Of a stretch of DNA of 64,000 bases, positions 18,306 to 25,655 are shown in pieces (position 1 is the stretch's first letter; each line of letters starts with the position of its first letter). Source of the DNA: Deltaproteobacteria bacterium (GTDB lineage Bacteria > Desulfobacterota > Binatia > JACPRU01). Under the pieces are notes generated by a model. It did no database searches and was not told the DNA's origin. It was given only the letters and a program-made list of their open reading frames with translations. The stretch spans positions 44,210 through 108,209 of the forward strand of contig JACPRU010000018.1 of the NCBI GenBank assembly GCA_016189835.1, in the 5' to 3' direction. The translations under genes and the position numbers were made by a program.

Positions 18306-19751
18306 TCAGGAGGCGTCTTCGACCTCGAGCCGCAGCCGGCCGATCATGCCGAGCAGAGCGACGTCCTTGTCCGGTCCGCCCTCGGCGAGCTTGACGTGGG
18401 TCGCGTCAGCGGGAAACTGGCCGAAGGTCGGATCGACCGCCACCCATTCGCCGAGCCAGACCTCGTTCCACGCGTGATAGTAGAAGGCCCCCGCGGCGCC
18501 GCCCTCGCCGGGCATGTAGACCGCCCCCGACGCGATGCGCGCGGGAAGGCCGGCGGCGCGGGCCAGCGCCGCGTAGAGCACGGCGTGCTCGTTGCAGTCG
18601 CCGCGGCGCTGCTCGAGGACCTGAAGGGCGTTGGGGACGCTGACGGTGGGCACCTTGGCGAGACTGCGGTACACCCAGAGGAGCAGCTTCTGCGCCGCGC
18701 GCGCGGCGTCGCCCTCGCCGCCCAGCGCCTCACGGGCAGCGCCGCCGACGCGGGCGTCGCCGGTCTGCAGGAACGGAGTCGCGCGCAGGTCGTCGGCGAA
18801 GCGCGCTTCGCGGTTCGGCAGCGGGAACGAGCGGAAGGTCGCGGGATCCTCGCGCTCGAGCAGCAGCTCGGTGCCCGAGCGGCGCTGGCGCGGCGGGAAG
18901 GACAGCGGGTGGTCGGCCGGAGCGTCGGAGATCCGCAGGCGCAGCCGGCGGGTGCTGCGCGGCGCGCCGATCACGCGGGCGACCGGAATCGCCGCGGCGC
19001 TTGCGAGGTCGATGCCCGCGCCAGGCTCCAGGCCGGCGAGCGCCGCCCGGCCGTCGGTCTCGCGCACGATCGTCAGGCCGAGCGGCCCCTCCTCCCGGAT
19101 CACGCCGACGCCGGGCTCCACCCACAGGCGGAAGCGCGAGCCCTGGAACTCCTCGTCGACGCGATGCGCGAAGCGCACTCCGGAAGGCAGCACCACGCGC
19201 TCGAGCGGGCCGACCGTGAGCGACACCGACGCGGGCGCGGCGCTCAGCGGATCGAACAGCGCGTAGCGCAGCGTCCGGCCGGGCTCGAGCGTCTCGTGCG
19301 CGAGCACGTCCTGCAGGGTCTCCGAGAGGGTGATCGAACCGCTCGGCGGCAACTCGATCGACAGCGCGCCGAGCGCGTCGGAATTGACCTCGAGGCGATC
19401 ACCGCGCACCGCTCCGGACATCGACACGTCGATCGTTCCCGAGCGCAGACGGAAATCGAACCCCCGCAGGCGTAGCGCGCGGTCGGTGTCGGCGTTCCAT
19501 CGGGTGCGGACCGACTGCGCCGCCCCCATCAGCCGCAGCTCGATCGCCGACTCGGCGGCGATCGCGAACCCGTCGGCCGTCGGCGAGCGCACGCGGTGCG
19601 CGTAGCCGATCTTGCGGCCCTCGCCGTAGATGCCGCGCCACTCCTCGCCGGAGATCGCCGGCAGCGTGCTCGCCGGCGCCGGGGGCGGCTCGGGCCGCGG
19701 CCGCGAGCGGGCGATCAGCAGGGCCATGACCGCCGCCCACGACGCGAGCAC
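18306..19751 (-). CDS. Membrane-anchored transglutaminase-like protein
   Basis: A 481-residue protein starting at GTG 19751. An N-terminal hydrophobic helix (LASWAAVMALLIA) serves as anchor or signal, followed by a Pro/Arg-rich linker. The first 330 residues are beta-rich and unassigned. The transglutaminase core is C-terminal. Its Cys is in RRGDCNEHAVLYAALARAAG, its His in YYHAWNEVW and its Asp in VAVDPTFGQF. Such proteins may act as peptidases or cross-linking enzymes outside the cytoplasm. The gene is divergent from the succinate dehydrogenase operon and separated from the ABC exporter genes by a palindromic repeat. Confidence 0.82.
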   Translation of the reverse strand: MLASWAAVMALLIARSRPRPEPPPAPASTLPAISGEEWRGIYGEGRKIGYAHRVRSPTADGFAIAAESAIELRLMGAAQSVRTRWNADTDRALRLRGFDFRLRSGTIDVSMSGAVRGDRLEVNSDALGALSIELPPSGSITLSETLQDVLAHETLEPGRTLRYALFDPLSAAPASVSLTVGPLERVVLPSGVRFAHRVDEEFQGSRFRLWVEPGVGVIREEGPLGLTIVRETDGRAALAGLEPGAGIDLASAAAIPVARVIGAPRSTRRLRLRISDAPADHPLSFPPRQRRSGTELLLEREDPATFRSFPLPNREARFADDLRATPFLQTGDARVGGAAREALGGEGDAARAAQKLLLWVYRSLAKVPTVSVPNALQVLEQRRGDCNEHAVLYAALARAAGLPARIASGAVYMPGEGGAAGAFYYHAWNEVWLGEWVAVDPTFGQFPADATHVKLAEGGPDKDVALLGMIGRLRLEVEDAS

Positions 19752-19915
19752 GAGGCCGCGCAGCAGCGTTCGCGATGGCTTGCGGAGCTTCAGAGGGGGG
19801 CCTTGAAGGTCAGGGGAAACCTTACTAGAAGGCTCGCCGGCATCTCAACTCGACTCCAAGGACGCGACGATGGCGAATCGGTCTGTCGCAAGCGCGGGGG
19901 GAAGGAGGATCTCCG

Positions 19916-20719
19916 GTGGCATACGCAGCGACGTCCCTCGGCGCACGCCGCTTCGGTGAGACGACACGACGCGACGCTTGGTGGGCTCAACCCCTCGCGG
20001 TCTTTCTCGGGCTCGGCACGTTCGTCGTCTACACCACGTGGGCGTCGCTCCAGGGAGAGCACTACTTCTCCGGGCCGTATCTCTCCCCGTTCTACTCCCC
20101 CGAATTCTTCGGTAGCTCGCCGCACAGCTGGTTCGGGCCCAAGCCCGGATGGTGGCCGGAGTGGCTCCCCTGGTCGCCGGCGATCTTCATTCTCTGGGCT
20201 CCCGCGGGATTTCGATTCACCTGCTACTACTACCGCGGAGCCTACTACAAGGCGTTCTGGGCGGACCCGCCGTCGTGCACGGTCGGCGAGCCGCGGCAGA
20301 GCTACTGGGGCGAGCGCGCGTTCCCGCTGATCCTGCAGAACGTGCATCGCTACTTCTTCTACCTCGCGGTGCTGTTCATCGTCGTCCTCGCGCACGACGT
20401 GTGGAAGGCGCTGTGGTTCACCGACACGGCCAGCGGCGAGGTCTCCTTCGGCGTGGGCATCGGCACGTTGGTGCTGGCGGCGAACACCTGCCTGCTCGCC
20501 GGCTACACGTTCGGCTGTCACTCGCTGCGTCACCTGATCGGCGGCGGCCTCGACCTGCTGTCCCGGTTGCCCGTCCGCGAGAAGTGCTACGGCTGCGTGA
20601 GCGCGCTGAATCGCAGGCACATGCCGTGGGCTTGGATGAGCCTCTTCTCCGTCGGCTTCTCGGACCTCTACGTGCGGCTGTGCTCGATGGGGATCTGGAC
20701 CGACCTGAGGATCCTCTGA
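19916..20719 (+). CDS. Succinate dehydrogenase membrane anchor (SdhC-like, mycobacterial type)
   Basis: A 267-residue membrane protein with about five hydrophobic segments (for example FLGLGTFVVYTTWASL, AIFILWAPAGF, YFFYLAVLFIVVLAHDVW, GTLVLAANTCLLAGYTFG). It resembles the single-subunit cytochrome b-like anchor encoded beside mycobacterial Sdh1 rather than the classical SdhC/SdhD pair. Several His residues within or near helices (NVHRYFF, VVLAHDVW, CHSLRHLIG) could bind haem. The start is GTG 19916, preceded by AAGGAGGAT near 19902. It overlaps the flavoprotein gene by one base (ATGA). The assignment leans on context. Confidence 0.78.
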   Translation: MAYAATSLGARRFGETTRRDAWWAQPLAVFLGLGTFVVYTTWASLQGEHYFSGPYLSPFYSPEFFGSSPHSWFGPKPGWWPEWLPWSPAIFILWAPAGFRFTCYYYRGAYYKAFWADPPSCTVGEPRQSYWGERAFPLILQNVHRYFFYLAVLFIVVLAHDVWKALWFTDTASGEVSFGVGIGTLVLAANTCLLAGYTFGCHSLRHLIGGGLDLLSRLPVREKCYGCVSALNRRHMPWAWMSLFSVGFSDLYVRLCSMGIWTDLRIL

Positions 20720-22533
20720 TGGCCGAATACGAACGCTACGAGCACGACGTCCTGGTGATCGGGGCCGGCGGCGCCGGCCTGCGCGCGGCGATCGCCGCCG
20801 CCGCGGAAGGGACGTCGGTGGGGCTCGTCTGCAAATCCTTGCTCGGCAAGGCGCACACCGTGATGGCCGAGGGCGGGGTCGCGGCATCGCTCGGCAACGT
20901 CGACGAGCGCGACAACTGGCAGGTCCACTTCTCCGACACCATGCGCGGCGGACAGTACGTGAACAACTGGCGCATGGCGGAGCTGCACGCCAAGGAGGCT
21001 CCGGAGCGCGTCCGCGAGCTCGAGGCGTGGGGGGCGTTGTTCGACCGCACCGGCGACGGGCGCATCCTGCAGCGCAACTTCGGCGGCCACAAGTAGCCGC
21101 GGCTGGCGCACGTCGGCGACCGCACCGGCCACGAGATGATCCGCACGCTGCAGGACCACGGCATTCATCGCGGCATCGACGTGCACATGGAGTGCACGGT
21201 GCTGAAGCTGCTGACCGACGACGGCCGCGTGGTCGGCGCCTTCGGCTACGACCGCGAGCGCGGCCGCTTCCGTCTCTTCCGGGCCCGCGCCGTGGTGCTC
21301 GCCACCGGCGGCATCGGCCGCGCCTACAAGATCACCAGCAACAGCTGGGAGTATACCGGCGACGGGCAGGCGCTCGCCTACGACGCCGGCGCCGACCTGA
21401 TCGACATGGAGTTCGTCCAGTTCCACCCCACCGGCATGGTCTGGCCGCCGAGCGTGCGCGGCATCCTGGTGACCGAGGGCGTGCGCGGCGAGGGCGGCGT
21501 GCTGCGCAACAAGGACGGCCGGCGGTTCATGTTCGACGACATTCCCGATCTCTACAAGAACCAGACCGCCGACAACGAGGAGGAGGGCTGGCGCTACACC
21601 CAGGGCGACAGGAACGCCCGGCGGCCGCCCGAGCTGCTCACCCGCGACCACGTGGCTCGCTGCATCGTGCGCGAGGTGCGCGAGGGGCGAGGCAGCCCGC
21701 ACGGCGGCGTGTATCTCGACATCTCCTGGATCAAGGCGCGGCTGCCGAACGGCGAGGAGCACATCAAGAAGAAGCTCCCCAGCATGTACCACCAGTTCAA
21801 GGAGCTCGCCGGCATCGACATCACGCGGGAGGCCATGGAGATCGGGCCGACCACGCACTACATCATGGGCGGAATCCGTGTCGACGGCGACTCGCAGATG
21901 TCGACGCTGCCCGGGCTGTTCGCCGCCGGCGAGTGCGCGGCGGGGCTGCACGGCGCCAACCGGCTCGGCGGCAACTCGCTGTCGGACCTGCTGGTGTTCG
22001 GCAAGCGGGCCGGCGAGCACGCGGCCCAGTTCGCCAAGCGGCAGGCCCCGGGCAAGATCGACGAGGCCGTCCTGGAGGCGACCGTGCGCGCCGCGCTGGC
22101 CCCGTTCGAGCGCGGCGCCGGCGGCGAGGGGCCCTACAAGGTTCAGCACGACTTGCAGGACATGATGCAGGAGCTGGTCGGTATCGTGCGCAACGACGCC
22201 GAGATGAAGCGCGCGCTCGAGGGCCTCGCCGCACTGCGCCGGCGCACCGCACAGGCGGGCGTCGCCGGCAACCGCGAATACAACCCCGGCTGGCACACCG
22301 CCATGGATCTGAACAATCTGTTGACCTGCTCGGAGGCGGTGACGCGCTCCGCCCTCGAGCGCAAGGAGAGCCGCGGGGGACATTTCCGGGAAGACTACCC
22401 GTCGAAGGACCCCGCCAGCGGGGGCCTCAACATCGCCTGCCGCAAGGGCCCCGACGGAGAGATGCAGATCCGCCGCGAGCCGATCCCCGAGATGCGGGCC
22501 GAGCTGAAGGGAATCATCGAGGAGAACGGGTGA
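20719..22533 (+). CDS. sdhA: Succinate dehydrogenase/fumarate reductase flavoprotein subunit, interrupted by an in-frame TAG
   Basis: One continuous frame encodes 604 positions but contains TAG at codon 126 (21094-21096). The FAD-binding start is VLVIGAGGAGLRAAIAAA, and the covalent-FAD His is residue 46 in KAHTVMAEGG. The catalytic region includes QFHPTGM and HGANRLGGNSLSDLL. The stop falls inside FGGHK-stop-PRLAHVGDRTG, where homologues have Tyr (GGHxYPRLAHVGDRTG), so a TAC to TAG change explains it. Sequence on both sides is intact. As read, the gene would give a 125-residue fragment, and a reinitiation at ATG 21136 would lack the FAD domain. It may be a sequencing error, a recent nonsense mutation or a suppressed codon. 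TAG is a normal stop in many neighbouring genes. Confidence 0.88.
21094..21096 (+). other. In-frame amber codon within sdhA
   Basis: TAG at codon 126 of the flavoprotein frame, at a position where the family has Tyr. Both flanks retain full family similarity in the same frame, so there is no indel. Confidence 0.9.
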
Positions 22534-23276
22534 TGCCGAAAGCGACGTTTCGCATCTGGCGCGGCGACGCCTCGGGCGGCAAGCTCCACGACTACGTGAC
22601 GGAAGTCTCCGAGGGCATGGTCGTGCTCGACGCCGTCCACCAGATCCAGGCCGAGCAGGCGAACGATCTGGCGGTGCGCTGGAACTGCAAGGCCGGCAAG
22701 TGCGGCTCGTGCTCGGCCGAGATCAACGGCATGCCGAGGCTCATGTGCATGACGCGGCTGTCGGATCTGCCGCTCGAGGAGCCGGTGACGATCGAGCCCA
22801 TGCGATCGTTCCCGTCGCTGCGCGATCTCGTCACCGACGTGTCGTGGAACTTCGGGGTGAAGAAGACGATCCGCCCGTTCGGGCCGCGCCCCGCCGACGC
22901 CCCGGACGGGACCTGGCGCATCGCCGAGGGCGACGTCGACCGCGTGCAGGAATTCCGCAAGTGCATCGAGTGCTTCCTCTGCCAGGACGTCTGCCACGTG
23001 CTGCGCGAGCACCACCTGCACGAGGAGTTCGCCGGGCCGCGCTTCTTCGTCTACACGGCGGCGCTCGAGATGCACCCGCTCGACACGGAGAACCGCCTGG
23101 GGGATCTGCGCGGGCCGCAGGGCATCGGCTACTGCAACATCACCAAGTGCTGCACCAAGGTCTGCCCGGAGAGCATCACGATCACCGACAACGCCATCAT
23201 CCCGCTCAAGGAGCGCGTCGTCGACGAGTTCTACGATCCGATCCGCCGGCTGCTGCGCGGGCTGCGGTCGGGTTGA
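22533..23276 (+). CDS. sdhB: Succinate dehydrogenase iron-sulfur subunit
   Basis: A 247-residue protein starting at ATG 22533, which overlaps the sdhA stop (TGATG). The N-terminal 2Fe-2S ferredoxin domain has the motif CKAGKCGSCSAEINGMPRLMC near residues 52-72. The C-terminal domain carries two cysteine clusters, CIECFLCQDVC and CNITKCCTKVCPE, for the 4Fe-4S and 3Fe-4S centres. The subunit passes electrons from the flavoprotein FAD to quinone at the membrane anchor. All cluster ligands are present, so the iron-sulfur subunit appears functional. That makes a decayed sdhA in the same operon less likely. Confidence 0.93.
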   Translation: MPKATFRIWRGDASGGKLHDYVTEVSEGMVVLDAVHQIQAEQANDLAVRWNCKAGKCGSCSAEINGMPRLMCMTRLSDLPLEEPVTIEPMRSFPSLRDLVTDVSWNFGVKKTIRPFGPRPADAPDGTWRIAEGDVDRVQEFRKCIECFLCQDVCHVLREHHLHEEFAGPRFFVYTAALEMHPLDTENRLGDLRGPQGIGYCNITKCCTKVCPESITITDNAIIPLKERVVDEFYDPIRRLLRGLRSG

Positions 23277-23340
23277 AGGCGGCCCGGGGAGGACCGCGAG
23301 CCGCCGCACGGACCGCCGGCCCGCGCCGGCGGTTGAAGGC
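23271..23340. repeat. Hairpin flanked by 10-bp direct repeats after the sdh operon
   Basis: GGTTGAAGGC occurs at 23271-23280, where it includes the sdhB stop codon, and again at 23331-23340. Between them a perfect 8-bp stem pairs 23313-23320 (CCGCCGGC) with 23325-23332. There is no T-run. It may aid termination or mark a small duplication. Confidence 0.5.
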
Positions 23341-23391
23341 CGGGGCGCCTTGCTCTACCCTCGGGGGGGAAGCCCGTCCCCGAGCCTGCCC

Positions 23392-23895
23392 GTGAACGCG
23401 GACGCCGTCACTCGCTTCGCCGCCGACAAGATGCTTGGCCGTCTGGCACGATGGCTGCGCATCCTCGGCTGCGACGTGCTCTACGGGCCGAGCCTCTCGG
23501 GAAGGAGCTTGCTGTCGGCGGCGCGTCGCGAGCGGCGGGTGGTGCTGACGCGCGATCGCCGGCTCGCGCGGCGCGCCGACGCGCCGTCCCTCCTGCTCGT
23601 CGAGGACGATCGCTTCCGCGAGCAGGTGCGCCAGGTGGTCTCGGCCTTCGCGATCGACGTGCGCGCGGGGCTGTTCCGGCGCTGCGTCGAGTGCAACGGA
23701 GACCTCGAGGAGGTGCCCCGCGAGGCGGCGGCGGGCCGGGTGCCGGAGTTCGTGCTGTCCACCCAGCAGCGCTTCCGGCGCTGCGCGCGCTGCGGGCATC
23801 TCTATTGGGACGCGACGCACGTTGCACGGGTGCGCCGCGAGCTCGCGGGCATGGGCATCGCGCCCGCGGCGGGCGCCACGGAGAACGCCTGCTGA
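23392..23895 (+). CDS. Mut7-C RNase-domain protein with zinc ribbon
   Basis: A protein of about 167 residues (start GTG 23392; a TTG at 23350 would add 14). The N-terminal half, RFAADKMLGRLARWLRILGCDVL then VLTRDRRLARRA, is the PIN-like fold of the Mut7-C family (PF01927), with conserved Asp residues in ADKMLG and TRDRRL. The second half is a zinc ribbon: CVECNGDLEEV and CARCGHLYWDATHVARV. Members are predicted RNases or RNA-binding proteins, unproven in most bacteria. The next gene starts inside its stop codon (TGATG). Confidence 0.8.
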   Translation: MNADAVTRFAADKMLGRLARWLRILGCDVLYGPSLSGRSLLSAARRERRVVLTRDRRLARRADAPSLLLVEDDRFREQVRQVVSAFAIDVRAGLFRRCVECNGDLEEVPREAAAGRVPEFVLSTQQRFRRCARCGHLYWDATHVARVRRELAGMGIAPAAGATENAC

Positions 23896-24191
23896 TGGCC
23901 GCTTTCGGCGCGCGGGTCGAGGCCGGCGACTTCGCGGTCGGGCGCTGCCCGGACTGCCGCCGCGAGGTGCTCACCTATGCCGACGAGGATCGCCGAGACG
24001 GCGGCGAGGCGCGGCGTTGCGTCCACTGCGACGGACCCCTGAACGGCGAGCCGCGCTGGATCGACGCCGCCGATCTGGCGGCGCTCGGTTACGAGGTCGA
24101 TTCCGGTCGCGGCGAGGGCGGCGGTTGTACGGCGTGTTCGAGCGGCGGCTGCGCGGTGCAATCCGTGAACGAGAGGAGAGGGGTGCGGTGA
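23895..24191 (+). CDS. Small zinc-ribbon protein of unknown function
   Basis: A 98-residue protein with cysteine pairs CPDCRREV (about residue 18) and CVHCDGPL (about residue 42), which should form a zinc ribbon. A Gly/Cys-rich tail follows (GGGCTACSSGGCAVQS). The middle WIDAADLAALGYEVD looks helical. No catalytic motif is recognisable. It is coupled to the Mut7-C gene upstream (TGATG overlap) and to the lipoprotein gene downstream (GTGA overlap). The three are therefore probably one transcript. Confidence 0.7.
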   Translation: MAAFGARVEAGDFAVGRCPDCRREVLTYADEDRRDGGEARRCVHCDGPLNGEPRWIDAADLAALGYEVDSGRGEGGGCTACSSGGCAVQSVNERRGVR

Positions 24192-24511
24192 AACGAAGGG
24201 ATCCGGCCCGCTGGGCCATGGCGGGGGTTTTCGGCGTGGCGATGCTCGGCGGCGGCTGCCTGACGGCGGGCCGCAACTTCAACGCGGCGCCCGTGCCGCA
24301 GATCGAGAAGGGCGTGACCACCCGGGAAGACGTCCGGCGGCATTTCGGCGAGCCGTTCCGACAGGGGCTCGACGACGGCCACGAGAGCTGGACGTACGTC
24401 TACAACCGCTGGAGCCTATTCGCGCCGGCGCGGTCGAAGGATCTCTACGTGGTGTTCAACGGGGACGGGACGGTCCGCAGCTACACGTACAACAGCAACC
24501 TCGAGCGCTAG
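24188..24511 (+). CDS. Small lipoprotein, BamE/SmpA-like
   Basis: A 107-residue protein from GTG 24188, four bases inside the preceding gene. The signal sequence MAGVFGVAMLGGGCLTAG ends in a probable lipidation Cys. The body contains IEKGVTTREDVRRHFGEPFRQ, the helix-turn pattern of the SmpA/OmlA (BamE) fold, and ends in a beta strand pair DLYVVFNGDGTVRSYTYN. BamE is a lipoprotein of the outer-membrane protein assembly complex. However, many unrelated small lipoproteins share this fold, so a direct role with BamA is not established. Confidence 0.75.
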   Translation: MKRRDPARWAMAGVFGVAMLGGGCLTAGRNFNAAPVPQIEKGVTTREDVRRHFGEPFRQGLDDGHESWTYVYNRWSLFAPARSKDLYVVFNGDGTVRSYTYNSNLER

Positions 24512-24628
24512 CCTCCTAGCCTAGAGCGGCGACCGCCGCGGCGGAGGCGGCCGAGCCGGCGGCGCGTGACCGCGGTCCGGTTCGTCCGCCGCTCGAGTCC
24601 GTCGGCCGAGCCCGCCGGCGGGCCCCGC
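24512..24628. other. Convergent intergenic region, no gene
   Basis: These 117 bases lie between two converging genes. They contain GC-rich short inverted repeats (for example GCGGC/GCCGC near 24535) without T-runs. No open reading frame or recognisable element is seen. Confidence 0.6.
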
Positions 24629-25552
24629 TCATCGCCGCAGGCCGAGGCGGCGCAGCGCCGCGACGAACTCGGCGGGTAGGGGGCTCTCGACTTCCACGCG
24701 CGCGCCGCCTCCCGGGGGATCGAACGCGAGCCGGCGGGCGTGCAGGAGGTGGCGGCCTTCGGGAATCTCGCCGCCGCCGTAGCGCTGGTCGCCGAGGACG
24801 GGGTGACCGATGGCGGCGAGGTGGGCGCGGATCTGGTGGCGCACGCCGGTCGGGATCTCGACCTCGAGAAGCGTGGCCTCGGCCGAGCGCGCCACCGGGA
24901 GGTAGCGCGTCAGCGCCGCGCGCGAGCGGCGCGTGCGCTCGCCGTCGGCGAGCACTCGTACCTGTGGCCGGCGGCGCGCGCCGGACTCGATGGCGCGGCG
25001 GATCTCCCCCGGCGTGGCGATCTCGCCGACGACCACCGCCGCGTAGCGCTTGGTGATCGTCCCGGCACGGAACTGCCGGCGCAAGTCGAGCCACGCCGCG
25101 CGGTCGCGGGCGGCGAGCAGCACGCCGGACGTGTCGGTGTCGAGCCGATGCACCAGCCCGGCTTCGAGCGGAGAGTCGCCGGCGGCGAGGCATTCGGGAA
25201 AGCGCGTGGCGAGGAAGTTGGCGACGGTGCCCCGCTCGTCCGCGCGCAGCGCGTGCCCCGGCCGTCCCGCCGGCTTGTCGACCGCCACGCAGCGAGCGTC
25301 CTCGAAGAGGAGGGCGAGGGCGAGGCCGGGCTCGGCGGCGATCTCGCCCTCGGCGGCGGGCAGATCCACCTCGATCGTGCGCTCGCCGTGCAGCACCTCT
25401 CCTTTGCGGACGCGCCGCCCGTCGATGCGCAGCGCCCCCTCCGCGAGGAGCCGTTGCAGCCGGCGGCGTGAGATGCCGCCGAGCGCCTCGGCGAGCAGGC
25501 GGTCGACTCGCTCGGAGCGACCCGCGGCGAGGTGGATTCGCTGCTTCGCCAT
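24629..25552 (-). CDS. RluA-family pseudouridine synthase
   Basis: A 307-residue enzyme with an N-terminal S4 RNA-binding domain (RVDRLLAEALGGISRRRLQRLLAEG) and the catalytic motif LVHRLDTDTSGVLLAARD near residue 135, where the first Asp after HRL is the nucleophile. RluA-type enzymes isomerise uridines in 23S rRNA or tRNA. The C-terminal GVRHQIRAHLAAIGHPVLGDQRYGG is also typical. The exact target (RluC, RluD or other) cannot be assigned from sequence alone. The gene is divergent from plsB. Confidence 0.92.
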   Translation of the reverse strand: MAKQRIHLAAGRSERVDRLLAEALGGISRRRLQRLLAEGALRIDGRRVRKGEVLHGERTIEVDLPAAEGEIAAEPGLALALLFEDARCVAVDKPAGRPGHALRADERGTVANFLATRFPECLAAGDSPLEAGLVHRLDTDTSGVLLAARDRAAWLDLRRQFRAGTITKRYAAVVVGEIATPGEIRRAIESGARRRPQVRVLADGERTRRSRAALTRYLPVARSAEATLLEVEIPTGVRHQIRAHLAAIGHPVLGDQRYGGGEIPEGRHLLHARRLAFDPPGGGARVEVESPLPAEFVAALRRLGLRR

Positions 25553-25655
25553 CGCGCTCTGCTACCAGACTGCGCGGCGATCCGAACAGCGGGACGGCTT
25601 GCTTTTCCCGTTGCTCCGCACCCAGGATGTGCGGGCGGGTCCGTGGAGACGAGCG

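Noticed and set aside
16353..19475. Long plus-strand open frame (about 1040 codons) opposite the ABC-2 and transglutaminase genes
   Set aside because: It is antisense to three well-supported genes and is rich in Arg, Glu, Gln and His runs typical of shadow frames in GC-rich DNA. No domain is recognisable.
21094..21096. Reassignment of TAG to an amino acid genome-wide
   Set aside because: Many neighbouring genes end in TAG at the expected place (for example at 3765, 5057, 13957, 24511, 50299 and 58950), so TAG works as a stop here.
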